This document shows positions 25,140 through 36,538 of a stretch of 64,000 nt of DNA, in pieces. The stretch's first letter is position 1. Every line of letters begins with the position of its first letter. Below the pieces are notes generated by a model. That model had not been told where the DNA came from and made no database searches. It saw only the letters and a list, made by a program, of their open reading frames with translations. Origin of the DNA: Caenimonas sedimenti (GTDB lineage: Bacteria > Pseudomonadota > Gammaproteobacteria > Burkholderiales > Burkholderiaceae_C). Both the position numbers and the translations under genes were made by a program. The stretch is taken from the NCBI RefSeq assembly GCF_007833165.1, contig NZ_VOBQ01000003.1, positions 186,001 to 250,000 on the forward strand. The letters run 5' to 3'.

Positions 25140-26374
25140 TGGCCGCAGGCACGCCCCGCGCACCGCTGCGTTCGCTGGACGAGGCCCTGGCGGAGTTGCT
25201 GGGGCATGCGCACGTGCTGGGCGGCACCGAAACCATCTCCACCTTCGACGCCGACGGCCGCGTGCTGGCGCAGGACCTGGTATCGGCGCTGCAGATTCCG
25301 CCCCAGGACAACAGCTCGATGGACGGCTATGCGGTGCGCCGGGCGGAGATCGCGGACGAGGGTGTGGTGCTCACTGTCAGCCAGCGGATCGCCGCAGGCG
25401 GCCCGGCGGAGCCGCTCGCGCCCGGCACCGTGGCGCGCATCTTCACCGGGGCGGTCGTTCCGCAGGGCGCCGATGCGATCGTGATGCAGGAAGACACCGA
25501 GGTCCTGCCGGACGGTCGGGTGCGGATCCAGAGCGTGCCCTCGGCTGGCCAATGGATCCGCCGCAGCGGCGAGGACGTGAGGCGCGGCGCCGTGGTGGTC
25601 GCGCGCGGCGAACGCATCGGCCCGGCCTCGCAGGGCCAGGCCGCCGGCATCGGGCTCGACCGCCTGGTGGTGGCGCGCCGGCCGCGCGTCGCGCTGTTTT
25701 CCACGGGCGACGAACTCGTGATGCCGGGCACGGTCGCCCCGGAGGCCATGAAGCCGGGCTCCATCTACAACTCCAACCGTTTCTTCCTGCGCACCTTGTT
25801 GCGGCGGCTGGGGTGCGAAGTGAACGACCTGGGCATCGTGCCGGACGATCGCGCCGCGACCGTGCAGGCCTTGCGCGACGCGGCGCAGGGCAACGACGTC
25901 ATCCTCACCAGCGGCGGCGTCTCCGTCGGCGAGGAAGACCATGTCAAGCCGGCCGTGCAGCAACTGGGAACGCTCGACCTGTGGCAGATCGCGATGAAGC
26001 CCGGCAAGCCGTTCGCGCATGGCCGCATCGGTGAGGCGCACTTCATCGGGTTGCCGGGCAACCCGGTGTCCAGCTTCATCACCTTCCTGCTGCTGGTGCG
26101 GCCTTTCCTGCTGAAGCTGCAGGGCGCCACGCAGCTGCAGCCCGCGGCCGTGCACCTGCCGGCGCGTTTCGAGCTGCCGCGGCCTGATCGGCGCCGCGAG
26201 TTCCTGCGCGTGCGGCGCACGGCCGACGGCGGCCTCGAGATGTTCCCCAACCAGAGTTCGGGGGTGCTGACCTCGATGACGTGGGCCGATGGGCTGGCGG
26301 ACAACCCGGGCGGCCAGGCCATTGCCAGCGGCGACCTGCTGCGCTTCCTGCCGTTGGCGGAGTTGCTGTCATGA
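25139..26374 (+). CDS. moeA: Molybdopterin molybdotransferase
   Basis: Inserts molybdate into adenylylated molybdopterin. The 411-residue protein shows the MoeA domain order: N-terminal region with PPQDNSSMDGYAV near residue 57, the IFTGAVVPQGADAIV segment, the MoaB-like fold with STGDEL near 187 and TSGGVSVGEEDH near 257, and the PGKPFAHG and GLPGNPVSS motifs near 285-305. The start is the ATG overlapping the nthB stop codon (TGATG). Its own stop codon overlaps moaD. Confidence 0.96.
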   Translation: MAAGTPRAPLRSLDEALAELLGHAHVLGGTETISTFDADGRVLAQDLVSALQIPPQDNSSMDGYAVRRAEIADEGVVLTVSQRIAAGGPAEPLAPGTVARIFTGAVVPQGADAIVMQEDTEVLPDGRVRIQSVPSAGQWIRRSGEDVRRGAVVVARGERIGPASQGQAAGIGLDRLVVARRPRVALFSTGDELVMPGTVAPEAMKPGSIYNSNRFFLRTLLRRLGCEVNDLGIVPDDRAATVQALRDAAQGNDVILTSGGVSVGEEDHVKPAVQQLGTLDLWQIAMKPGKPFAHGRIGEAHFIGLPGNPVSSFITFLLLVRPFLLKLQGATQLQPAAVHLPARFELPRPDRRREFLRVRRTADGGLEMFPNQSSGVLTSMTWADGLADNPGGQAIASGDLLRFLPLAELLS

Positions 26375-26622
26375 AGATCGCGGTGCGGTACTTCGCCTCG
26401 ATTCGCGAAGCGATCGGGCAGGGCGGCGAAACGGTGGAGACGCGAGCGGAAACCCTGGCGGCCTTGCGCGACGAGCTGATCGCGCGCGGCGAGCCGCATG
26501 CCGGCGCGCTCGCGCGCGGCAAGTCCGTGCGCATGGCGATCGACCAGGTGATGAGCGACGAAGCGGCGGCACTGCGAGAGGGCGCCGAGGTCGCGTTCTT
26601 TCCACCCGTCACCGGGGGTTGA
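26371..26622 (+). CDS. moaD: Molybdopterin synthase small subunit
   Basis: Ubiquitin-like sulfur carrier of 83 residues. It ends in the required Gly-Gly tail (PPVTGG), whose C-terminus becomes a thiocarboxylate that donates sulfur to precursor Z in the MoaE active site. The N-terminal strand MKIAVRYFASIRE is typical. It overlaps moeA by ATGA. Confidence 0.95.
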   Translation: MKIAVRYFASIREAIGQGGETVETRAETLAALRDELIARGEPHAGALARGKSVRMAIDQVMSDEAAALREGAEVAFFPPVTGG

Positions 26623-26626
26623 GGAC

Positions 26627-27106
26627 GTGGCGCGCGTCGCGATCCAGCACGAGGATTTCGATCTCTCGAACGAGATCGCCGAACTGCGGCGCCACGACAA
26701 GCGCGTCGGCGCGGTCTGCAGTTTTGTCGGGACCGTCCGGGGACGCGAGGAAGGGACCCATGGGCCTCCCGTGCTTTCCATGGAGCTGGAACACTACCCC
26801 GGCATGACCGAGAAGGCCATCGAGGCCATGATCGACGAGGCGCTGCATCGCTTCGACATCTTCGGCGTGCGCATCATCCACCGGGTTGGGCTGCTGGCGC
26901 CCGGCGACCAGATCGTGCTGGTGGCCGTCACCTCCGCGCACCGCGGCCAGAGCTACCAGGCCTGCGAATTCCTGATGGACTACCTGAAGACGCAGGCACC
27001 GTTCTGGAAGAAGGAACGGACGCCGCAGGGTGAGCAGTGGGTGGACGCGCGGGTCAGCGACGACGCGGCGGCCGCGCGCTGGGGCATCCCCGGCGGCAAT
27101 GGATAG
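26627..27106 (+). CDS. moaE: Molybdopterin synthase catalytic subunit
   Basis: A 159-residue enzyme that forms the dithiolene of molybdopterin with MoaD. Conserved elements are VCSFVGTVRG near residue 27, MELEHYPGM near 50, IIHRVGLLAPGD near 85 and the catalytic lysines in QAPFWKKE near 124. The GTG start at 26627 lies 4 bases after moaD with GGTTGAGGA upstream. It ends flush against the convergent marR gene. Confidence 0.95.
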   Translation: MARVAIQHEDFDLSNEIAELRRHDKRVGAVCSFVGTVRGREEGTHGPPVLSMELEHYPGMTEKAIEAMIDEALHRFDIFGVRIIHRVGLLAPGDQIVLVAVTSAHRGQSYQACEFLMDYLKTQAPFWKKERTPQGEQWVDARVSDDAAAARWGIPGGNG

Positions 27107-27622
27107 TCAGGCCGTCTCGCGCGCAGCGGCGGCCACGCCCGGCGGGACGAACGCGGCGCGCGCTTCCTCTTCCAGCTCCCCCGTCAGCAACTGCAGCAGG
27201 TCCAGCAACTGCGCCTGCTGTTCCTTGCTCAGCGGCGCCATCAGGCGCTTGTAGGCCTTCTCAGCCGGCTTCTGCGCCTGCTCCAGCACCGCCGCGCCCG
27301 CGGCGGTGAGCGTCACCGACACGTTGCGGCGGTTGTCCTGGGCCGGCGAACGGCTGACGAAGCCGCGCGCCTGGAGCCCGCGCAGCACGCGCAGCACCGT
27401 GACCTTGTCGAAGCCGAGCGCGCGCGCCAGGCTCGACTGGCCCATGCCGGGATGCGCCTGCAGCACCGTCAGCACGCCGAACTGCGCCGGCGTGAGGCCC
27501 AGCTCCCGGCAGGCATCCTCGAACACCGCGGCCGAGATCTGGTGGGCGCGCCGCAGCAGGAAGCCGGGGCGGGCATAGAGGCGCGAAAGCGTGCTGGCGT
27601 TCTTCTGTTGGAGGCTGGGCAT
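27107..27622 (-). CDS. MarR family transcriptional regulator
   Basis: A 171-residue winged helix regulator. The recognition region spans about residues 45-95: ELGLTPAQFGVLTVLQAHPG, then SSLARALGFDKVTVLRVLRGL and the wing RSPAQDNRRN. It is divergent from the gene for a Bug-type binding protein and a flavin monooxygenase, with 84 bases between, so it probably represses that pair in response to an aromatic ligand. The ATG at 27622 is supported by the family N-terminus. Confidence 0.9.
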   Translation of the reverse strand: MPSLQQKNASTLSRLYARPGFLLRRAHQISAAVFEDACRELGLTPAQFGVLTVLQAHPGMGQSSLARALGFDKVTVLRVLRGLQARGFVSRSPAQDNRRNVSVTLTAAGAAVLEQAQKPAEKAYKRLMAPLSKEQQAQLLDLLQLLTGELEEEARAAFVPPGVAAAARETA

Positions 27623-27706
27623 CGGATGGGGCTGCGGGTATCCGTGGATTGTGCCTTGCGCGGCGCACCGAATAGTGGTTAGCATGCCAACTGGAGGCAT
27701 CCCATC

Positions 27707-28681
27707 ATGAAACCGATCATCCGTGTCGCCGCAGCGGCCCTCGCCTTGGCCGCGTTTGCGGCAAGTGCCCAGACGCCGCCGGCCGGTGCCGCCCAGGCGC
27801 CCCTGCGCCTGATCGTGCCCTTCACGCCCGGCACCGGCATCGACCTCATCGCCCGCACGGTCGGCCCCAAGCTCGGCGAACGCCTCGGCCGTCCCGTGGT
27901 GGTGGACAACCGCCCGGGCGCGTCCGGCAACATCGGCACCGAGGCCGTCGTGCGCGCCGCGCCCAACGGCGGCACGCTGCTGGTGAGCGTGAACACCCTG
28001 GTGATGAACCGCGGCCTCTATCCGCAACTGCCCTTCGATCCGGTGAAGGACCTGATGCCGGTGTCGCTGACCAGCTGGGGCCAGCTCCTGCTGGTGACGC
28101 ATCCGCAAACCGGCTACAAGACCGCGGCCGACTTGGTGGCGGCTGCCAAGGCACGGCCCGGCAGGCTCAACTATGCGAGTCCCGGCGTCGGCACCCCGCA
28201 CCACATGTCCATGGAGCTGTTCAAGCAGACCGCCGGCGTGTTCCTCACGCACATTCCCTACCGGGGCACGGCGCAGGCGGTGACCGACCTGCTCGGGGGC
28301 CAGGTGGATGCAATGTTCCTGCCGATCCACGTGGCACTGCCGCAGATCAAGGGGGGCAAGCTCGTGGCCCTCGCCATCGGAAGCGACAAGCGGCATGCGC
28401 TGCTGCCGGACCTGCCCACCCTGGCCGAGGCGCGTGCCGGCAATGTCAACGTCGACATGTGGTACGGCATCTTCGCGCCGCCGGGCACCTCGCCCGAGCT
28501 CGTGGCGCGGCTCAATCGCGAGCTGAAGGAGATCCTGGCGGCGCCCGACGTGCGCGCCGCCTTCCAGACCCAGGGCATGGACCCCGCCACCAGCAGTCCG
28601 GACGAATTCAAGCGCCTGGTCGAGCGGGATGCCGACCGGTGGGCGCAACTGGTGAAGTCACAGGGCATCAAGGCGGAATGA
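27707..28681 (+). CDS. Bug-family (TctC-like) periplasmic solute-binding protein
   Basis: A 324-residue periplasmic binding protein of the tripartite tricarboxylate transport type. A signal peptide ends near residue 22 (AASA). Family landmarks are IVPFTPGTGIDLIAR near residue 37, VVVDNRPGASGNIGTE near 65 and YRGTAQAVTDLLGGQVD near 185. Genes of this family are very numerous in Burkholderiales and often lack adjacent membrane genes, as here. The ligand is probably a carboxylate or aromatic acid linked to the downstream monooxygenase; that is inferred from context. Confidence 0.9.
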   Translation: MKPIIRVAAAALALAAFAASAQTPPAGAAQAPLRLIVPFTPGTGIDLIARTVGPKLGERLGRPVVVDNRPGASGNIGTEAVVRAAPNGGTLLVSVNTLVMNRGLYPQLPFDPVKDLMPVSLTSWGQLLLVTHPQTGYKTAADLVAAAKARPGRLNYASPGVGTPHHMSMELFKQTAGVFLTHIPYRGTAQAVTDLLGGQVDAMFLPIHVALPQIKGGKLVALAIGSDKRHALLPDLPTLAEARAGNVNVDMWYGIFAPPGTSPELVARLNRELKEILAAPDVRAAFQTQGMDPATSSPDEFKRLVERDADRWAQLVKSQGIKAE

Positions 28682-29910
28682 TGCGCATCGCGATCGTGGG
28701 CGGCGGCATCGGCGGTCTGGCCCTCGCGCTGGGTTTGCATGGCCGCGGCATCGAATGCGACGTCTACGAGAGCGCGCCGGACATCCGCGAGATCGGGGTG
28801 GGCATCACCTTGCTGCCGCACGCCATGCGGGAGCTGGCCGCGCTCGGCGTGCAGGCGCCGCTGGAGGCGCAGGGCATAGCGAACCTGGAGAGCGTGTTCT
28901 TCAACCGGTGGGGACAGTTCATCTTCCGCGAGGCGCGCGGGCGCCATGCCGGGTATGCGCTGCCGGAGATCGGCATCCATCGCGGCAAGCTGCACACCGT
29001 GCTGTACCGCGCGGCAGTGCAGAGGCTGGGCGCGGACCGCGTCCACCTGGACCACCGCTGCACGGGGGCCGAGCAGGACCCGGAGGGCGTGACGCTCGGC
29101 TTCCAGGACAGCCAGGGGCGCCGCCGCGACACCGTGCGGGCCGACGTGGTCGTCGCCTGCGACGGCGTCAATTCCGCCTTGCGCCGGCAGTTCTACCCGG
29201 CGGAGGGCCTGGCCTTCGCCGGCATCAACACCTGGCGCGGCGTGACCGTCCACAAGCCCATCCTCACCGGCAAGAGCTACCTGCGCATCGGCTCGATCGA
29301 CACCGGCAAGATGGTCATCTACCCCATCGTGGACGACGTCGATGGGCAGGGCAGCCAGCTGATCAATTGGGTGGCGGAAATCCGGCAGTCGGGTGCCGCC
29401 ATGAACGACTGGAACAAGCCGGGGCGGCCGGAGGACATCGTTCCCATGTTCGCCGACTGGCGCTTCGACTGGCTGGACGTGCCGCAGCTGATCCTGCAGG
29501 CCCGGCAGGTCTTCGAGTACCCGATGGTCGACCGGGACCCGGTGCCGCGCTGGACGTTCGGCCGCATCACGCTGCTGGGGGACGCGGCGCACCCCATGTA
29601 TCCCCGCGGGTCCAATGGCAGCGCGCAGGCCCTGATCGATGCGGCGACGCTGGCGCGCGAGTTGGCGGCTGCCGGGGATCCCCGGGCCGCCTTGCAACGC
29701 TACGAAGCGCAGCGGCTCGCGCCGACCTCACGCATCGTGGAGACGAATCGCACGGTACCGCCCGACTTCATCATCATGAAGGCGGATGAACTGGCGGGCC
29801 ACCGGCCCTACGCGGGCAGCATCGACGACCTGGTCAGCCAGGAGGAGTTGCGGCGCATCTCGGAGGAATACAAGCAGGTTGCCGGGTTCGCGTTGAAGCC
29901 CGAAGGGTGA
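28678..29910 (+). CDS. FAD-dependent aromatic-type monooxygenase
   Basis: A group A flavoprotein monooxygenase of 410 residues. The FAD-binding GGGIGGLALA motif is at residue 8, the DG motif is in VVACDGVNSALR near 158, and the GD motif is in LLGDAAHPMYPRGSNG near 300. Relatives include salicylate and 3-hydroxybenzoate hydroxylases and the broader flavin-dependent oxidoreductases; the substrate cannot be read from the sequence. Two ATG codons are adjacent at 28678 and 28681, both overlapping the stop codon of the binding-protein gene. Probably regulated by the divergent MarR protein. Confidence 0.88.
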   Translation: MMRIAIVGGGIGGLALALGLHGRGIECDVYESAPDIREIGVGITLLPHAMRELAALGVQAPLEAQGIANLESVFFNRWGQFIFREARGRHAGYALPEIGIHRGKLHTVLYRAAVQRLGADRVHLDHRCTGAEQDPEGVTLGFQDSQGRRRDTVRADVVVACDGVNSALRRQFYPAEGLAFAGINTWRGVTVHKPILTGKSYLRIGSIDTGKMVIYPIVDDVDGQGSQLINWVAEIRQSGAAMNDWNKPGRPEDIVPMFADWRFDWLDVPQLILQARQVFEYPMVDRDPVPRWTFGRITLLGDAAHPMYPRGSNGSAQALIDAATLARELAAAGDPRAALQRYEAQRLAPTSRIVETNRTVPPDFIIMKADELAGHRPYAGSIDDLVSQEELRRISEEYKQVAGFALKPEG

Positions 29911-29918
29911 CAGGCGCG

Positions 29919-30491
29919 TCAATTCAAATACCGCGGCCGCGTCGCATCCGGATCATCCGCCGCCGTCTCCGGCGGCGACACCGGCACGAACGCCTCCCGC
30001 CACTGCGACTGCACCAGCGCCTGCTCCAGCAGGTGCATCAAGCCCTGCATCAGCTTCGGCGCCATCTCCAGCTGGAAGTTGCGCGGTTTGCGGTCACCGC
30101 CGGGCGGCCGCTCGTTGAAGCTCAACCGCAGGGGGCCCCCCGCGAGCGGCGTTGCATCCACGTCCGTCACGAGCAGGGGCTCCTCGCCCAGGGGCAGGCG
30201 GTTCTGCTCCTCCTTGTAGGGCGTGTCGAAGTCGGCGTGCTGCAGGAACTCTTCCTTGCGGAACTCGGCCAGCATCTTCTTCAGCTCGGGGTTGGCGCCG
30301 GTGACGGCGGCACCGGCCGATTCCAGCTTGAGTAGGTGCTCGGTCAGCATCTTGGAGAGCAGGGGCCACAACCCGACCATCAGCCGGCGCGTGAGCCACA
30401 GGCGCATCTCCTCCGCGGCCGTCGTATTGATCCGCATGAGGATGCGGTCCTGCTCCGGCAGGTAGGTGACCGACATCTGGTGGATCTGCAT
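29919..30491 (-). CDS. Conserved hypothetical protein
   Basis: About 190 residues, charged and helical, without membrane segments or known motifs. It begins MQIHQMSVTYLPEQDRILMR, contains a basic LWLTRRLMVGLWPLLSKML helix and a proline-rich acidic tail. An upstream ATG at 30509 is possible and would add six residues. It is divergent from clpB. I have the impression of similar proteins across Burkholderiales, but no function is known to me. Confidence 0.7.
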   Translation of the reverse strand: MQIHQMSVTYLPEQDRILMRINTTAAEEMRLWLTRRLMVGLWPLLSKMLTEHLLKLESAGAAVTGANPELKKMLAEFRKEEFLQHADFDTPYKEEQNRLPLGEEPLLVTDVDATPLAGGPLRLSFNERPPGGDRKPRNFQLEMAPKLMQGLMHLLEQALVQSQWREAFVPVSPPETAADDPDATRPRYLN

Positions 30492-30540
30492 GCGTTTGAT
30501 TCTAGTCATCCCGGAAAGGCGGGACTGCCTTAGATTCGGG

Positions 30541-30568
30541 CTTGAAAACGGCCACTTTCGCGCTATCT
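30541..30568 (+). promoter_or_regulatory. Sigma-32 (heat shock) promoter of clpB
   Basis: CTTGAAA at 30541-30547 is an exact -35 element for the heat-shock sigma factor RpoH. CGCTATCT at 30561-30568 matches the -10 element CCCCATNT at five of seven defined bases, with 13 bases between the two, which is normal spacing. Transcription would begin near 30575, giving a leader of about 15 bases before the clpB ATG. Confidence 0.7.
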
Positions 30569-30589
30569 GGTCTGCAACGGAGCCATTCC

Positions 30590-33214
<2,625 letters not shown>

Positions 33215-33220
33215 CTTGCC

Positions 33221-33241
33221 CCTTCCCCCTGCGGGGGAAGG
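33221..33241. repeat. REP-like hairpin after clpB
   Basis: Nine-base perfect stem CCTTCCCCC / GGGGGAAGG with a TGC loop, 7 bases after the clpB stop codon. No T run follows, so it is not a textbook terminator. The wording resembles dispersed extragenic palindromes that I recall in many proteobacterial genomes; it may stabilise the clpB message. Confidence 0.6.
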
Positions 33242-33331
33242 CCGGGATGGGGGCTCGCCCGCCGAGCCATCCGCTAATCGTCAGCTAATGGCGAAGGTGC
33301 AAAATCAGGGTTCATTCCACCCTCCGACGGC

Positions 33332-33625
33332 ATGCCCACCATCCTCTCCTTCGTGTTCCGGCTGTTCCTGCTGGCGGCAGGCCTCGTCTTCGCGGCCAGC
33401 CTGGCCGTCGTGTTCGTGATCGTGCTGGCGCTGTGGCTGCTGCGCGCCGGCTGGGCCAGGCTGACTGGCCGGCCGGTGATGCCGTTCGTGATGCGCATGC
33501 ATCCGCGCAACGGCTTCGCCATGTACCGGCGGGCGGGTGCCGCAAGTCGCACGCCCCGGGCGGACGCGGCGCCCCTCGGTCGCGTGGGTGACGTGACCGA
33601 CGTCGAGCCGAAGCAACGGTTCTAG
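33332..33625 (+). CDS. Small membrane protein of unknown function
   Basis: A 97-residue protein with a strong hydrophobic stretch from residues 5 to 40, enough for one or two membrane segments, followed by a basic cytoplasmic-type tail (GRPVMPFVMRMHPRNG). The last four bases overlap the convergent SRPBCC gene. No family recognised. Codon use in the frame looks like that of its neighbours. Confidence 0.55.
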   Translation: MPTILSFVFRLFLLAAGLVFAASLAVVFVIVLALWLLRAGWARLTGRPVMPFVMRMHPRNGFAMYRRAGAASRTPRADAAPLGRVGDVTDVEPKQRF

Positions 33626-34017
33626 GCTCGGCGCTCGAGGTTGCGCTTCAGCGCCGCAGCGCCCGCGTCCACCAGCCCGGCGATCCCTGGCGCCACCGAA
33701 TCCGGCAGGAAGTCGGTCGTCCACACCACCCTGCTGCCGCCGGCTTCACCCGGCAGGACCTGCAGCGACGCGTTGTGGTGGGTCGTGCGCCCGCCGACGG
33801 CCGCATAGGCAACGCGCCGCCGCTCGTCGCTGACCTCCACGATCAGTTCGCGCACCACCATGCCGTTGGCGAAAGTGACGACGCGGGCGCCTTCCTCCAG
33901 CTTGCAATCCGTCAGCACGCCGGCGAACAGCCGGTGCGTGTTCCCCAGGTCCTTGACCTGTTCCCAGACCTGCCCGGGCGGCACGTTGACGGGGATCTCT
34001 CGTGTGATGTTGGCCAT
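33622..34017 (-). CDS. SRPBCC (START-like) family protein
   Basis: A 131-residue protein with the helix-grip pattern of polyketide cyclase/START-like proteins: ITREIPVNVPPGQVWEQVKDLGN at the start, ELIVEVSDERRRVAYAAVGG in the middle and a long C-terminal helix. Such proteins bind hydrophobic ligands. Substrate and role are unknown. Confidence 0.75.
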   Translation of the reverse strand: MANITREIPVNVPPGQVWEQVKDLGNTHRLFAGVLTDCKLEEGARVVTFANGMVVRELIVEVSDERRRVAYAAVGGRTTHHNASLQVLPGEAGGSRVVWTTDFLPDSVAPGIAGLVDAGAAALKRNLERRA

Positions 34018-34097
34018 GCGCGCAGCATAGGCGGGCTCTCAACAGTCGCCAAGCGGCGGTTTCGCATGGGGTGCATGCGCCCGCCGCATGCGACCGC

Positions 34098-34376
34098 TCA
34101 GGACGGGTCGCCGCCCCCGAGCAGGTCGCCCAGCTTCTTCGCGCCGTCGGGGTCCAACTGCGACGTCATCGGCGTGCCCTTGGGATACTCCTCCGCGATC
34201 CTGTCCTCCCAGTACGTGGCCGGGTAGGGCGCGCTGCAGAGGCGCCGGAACACCTCTTCCGGCACATGCTTGTAGGCCAGCACGGACTTGTTGTCGAAGT
34301 GCAGGTCGAGCTGGCGCGACCGCGAGTCGTAGTCGGCCTTGCGGATGCGGCCGTTGGTGAAGGTTTTCGTGGGCAT
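34098..34376 (-). CDS. KTSC domain protein
   Basis: A 92-residue protein whose middle (YDSRSRQLDLHFDNKSVLAYKHV, cited by halves: DSRSRQLDLHF and KSVLAYKHVP) and FRRLCSAPYPATYWEDRI segment match the KTSC domain, named for its lysyl-tRNA synthetase C-terminal occurrence. The family is small, cytoplasmic and functionally undefined. The ATG at 34376 lies 13 bases after the AraC gene stop codon, so the two may be cotranscribed. Confidence 0.8.
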   Translation of the reverse strand: MPTKTFTNGRIRKADYDSRSRQLDLHFDNKSVLAYKHVPEEVFRRLCSAPYPATYWEDRIAEEYPKGTPMTSQLDPDGAKKLGDLLGGGDPS

Positions 34377-34389
34377 GGTGCGGCCCCGG

Positions 34390-35352
34390 TCAGTTCGGCA
34401 GCAGCTTGCGCTGCATGCGCCAGGCGCGAGGCCCCTGGCCGAAACGCTCCTTGAAGGCCCGGCTGAAGTGCGCCGCGTCGTTGAAGCCCCAGCTGAACGC
34501 GATGTCACTGATCGCGCGGTGCGCCATCCGCGCATCCAGCAGGTCGCGGGAGCACGCCTCGAGCCGCCGGCCCCAGATGTACTGCGCCGGCGTCGTCGCC
34601 TCGTTCTTGAACAGCCGGTGGATGTGGGCCACCGACATGCCCAGCTCCCTGGCCAGGTCGTTCACGCCGAATGCGGGGTCCGCCAGCCGCGTCGCGATCA
34701 CCTGCTTGATCCGGCCCAGGTGATAGGTGGCCAGTGACGACAGGCCCGGGCAGTGACTCGCCGGCAGGGTCTGCAGGCCGGCCAGCAGGATGTTCATCAC
34801 GCCGTCGGCCACGGCCGCGGCGCTGGCGGGCTGCAACGTATCCATGTCCCGCCAGAGCGTGTCGATCATGTTGATCATCAGGTGGCCCGCTCCGGCCTTG
34901 CCGCTGACGGCCGTGGCGGTGAGCTTGTCGGTGTCCCGCACCAGGTTGCGCAGCCGCTCGCCGGGCAGCTTCAATACGATCTGCTGGAAGCCGTCGTCGA
35001 AATGCAGGCCGTACTCGCGCGTGCTGTCGTACAAGGCGAAGTCGCCGGGCGCCAGCAGCGCGGTGCGGCCGTCCTGCTCGATGCGGCCGTGGCCGCGCGC
35101 CTGGATGCTGACCAGGAAACAGTCGTCGTCGGCCTGCGCCAGGTGGCGGCGCGTGCGCAGCACGTCCTGCGCGCTCGCGGTCACCACGGACAGGTCGAGC
35201 CCCGGCATCCGGTGGCTCTCGATGGCGCCGTCGAAGGGACCCGCAGCGCGCGCGTCGCATTCCAGCTGCACATAGGTGCTGCAGATCATGTCGACCCAGT
35301 AGGCGAGCCGCTGGCCGGCGGCCACCGTGTCGGTGGTGAGGACTTGGCCCAT
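34390..35352 (-). CDS. AraC family regulator, likely of nitrile metabolism
   Basis: A 320-residue activator. Residues 1-190 form an AraC_binding_2-type sensor region; residues 215-315 hold two helix-turn-helix motifs (DLARELGMSVAHIHRLFKNE, cited by its first and last parts, and ISDIAFSWGFNDAAHFSRAF). AraC proteins of this group control nitrilase and amine catabolic genes. It is divergent from the nitrilase-aldoxime dehydratase pair with 153 bases between start codons, so it most likely activates them in response to an aldoxime or nitrile. That link is from position. Confidence 0.88.
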   Translation of the reverse strand: MGQVLTTDTVAAGQRLAYWVDMICSTYVQLECDARAAGPFDGAIESHRMPGLDLSVVTASAQDVLRTRRHLAQADDDCFLVSIQARGHGRIEQDGRTALLAPGDFALYDSTREYGLHFDDGFQQIVLKLPGERLRNLVRDTDKLTATAVSGKAGAGHLMINMIDTLWRDMDTLQPASAAAVADGVMNILLAGLQTLPASHCPGLSSLATYHLGRIKQVIATRLADPAFGVNDLARELGMSVAHIHRLFKNEATTPAQYIWGRRLEACSRDLLDARMAHRAISDIAFSWGFNDAAHFSRAFKERFGQGPRAWRMQRKLLPN

Positions 35353-35505
35353 GGGAGCTCCTGCTGCGCGCCCATTCTGGACCGAAAGCGCCGTCGGCGA
35401 CAGGCCCCGGAGAAGCCAGGTCAACAAGGCGGCGAATCCTGGGCAAGACGCCGTGGCCGTGCCGGCGGACCATCGCTCCACCTTTGCAACCACCAGGAGC
35501 CCGCC

Positions 35506-36528
35506 ATGCCCAGCCGTTCTCACCCCAAGCCCCGCGTCGCGGCCGTCCAGGCGGCGCCCGTGTTCCTGGACGTCGACGCCACGATCGACAAGGCCGTGAG
35601 CCTGATGGCCCGCGCCGCCGACAAGGGCGTGCAGCTGATCGCCTTTCCCGAAACCTGGATCCCCGGCTATCCGTGGTGGATCTGGCTGGATTCGCCGGCC
35701 GGCGGCATGCCTTTCGTGCAGCGCTACCACGACAACTCGCTCACCCTCGATTCGCCGGAGTTCCGGCGGCTCGCGCAGGCGGCGAAGAAGCACCGGATGT
35801 GGCTGTCCATGGGCTTCAGCGAGAAGGCCGGCGGCAGCCTCTACATGGCGCAGGCCCTGTTCGACGATCAGGGCAACGTGGTGCAGACGCGCCGCAAGCT
35901 GAAGCCCACGCACGTGGAGCGGACGGTCTTCGGCGAAGGCGATGGCAGCCACCTGGCCGTGATGGAGACCGCCATCGGCAACATCGGGTCGCTCTGCTGC
36001 TGGGAGCACCTGCAGCCGCTCACCAAGTACGCCATGTACGCGCAGAACGAACAGATCCACGTGGCGGCCTGGCCCAGCTTCTCCCTGTACCGCGGCGCCG
36101 CGTTCGCCCTGGGGCCGGAGTTGAACAACGCGGCCAGCCAGATGTACGCGGCCGAAGGCCAGTGCTTCGTGCTCGCGCCGTGTGCCACGGTGTCGAAGGA
36201 GATGGTGGAGCTGCTGTGCACCGACGACGTGAAGCGCCAGCTGCTGCTGGAAGGCGGCGGCTTCGCGCGGATCTACGCGCCGGATGGGTCACCCATGGGC
36301 ACACCGCTGCCCGAGAACGAGGAGGGCCTCGTCATCGCCGACATCGACCTGGGGATGATCTCCCTGGCCAAGGCCGCTGCGGATCCGTCGGGGCACTACG
36401 CGCGGCCGGACGTGACGCGCCTGCTGCTGAACAAGACGCCGGGAGACCGGGTGGTGGCGCAGGCACTGCCCGGCATGGTGGTGGGCGGCGAACTCGCGGC
36501 CGAGCCGGCATCGCCGCTGACGCACTGA
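35506..36528 (+). CDS. nit: Nitrilase
   Basis: Hydrolyses nitriles directly to carboxylic acids and ammonia. The 340-residue protein has the carbon-nitrogen hydrolase triad: Glu49 in AFPETWIPGYP, lysine in RRKLKPTHVERTVFGEG and the nucleophile cysteine in GSLCCWEHLQP. The length and the GEGDGS segment fit true nitrilases rather than amidases or omega-amidases. Start at 35506 follows CAGGAGC. The next gene, aldoxime dehydratase, begins 10 bases later, which places this enzyme in the aldoxime-to-acid route (arylacetonitrile-type substrates are likely). Confidence 0.93.
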   Translation: MPSRSHPKPRVAAVQAAPVFLDVDATIDKAVSLMARAADKGVQLIAFPETWIPGYPWWIWLDSPAGGMPFVQRYHDNSLTLDSPEFRRLAQAAKKHRMWLSMGFSEKAGGSLYMAQALFDDQGNVVQTRRKLKPTHVERTVFGEGDGSHLAVMETAIGNIGSLCCWEHLQPLTKYAMYAQNEQIHVAAWPSFSLYRGAAFALGPELNNAASQMYAAEGQCFVLAPCATVSKEMVELLCTDDVKRQLLLEGGGFARIYAPDGSPMGTPLPENEEGLVIADIDLGMISLAKAAADPSGHYARPDVTRLLLNKTPGDRVVAQALPGMVVGGELAAEPASPLTH

Positions 36529-36538
36529 GGCTCGCACC

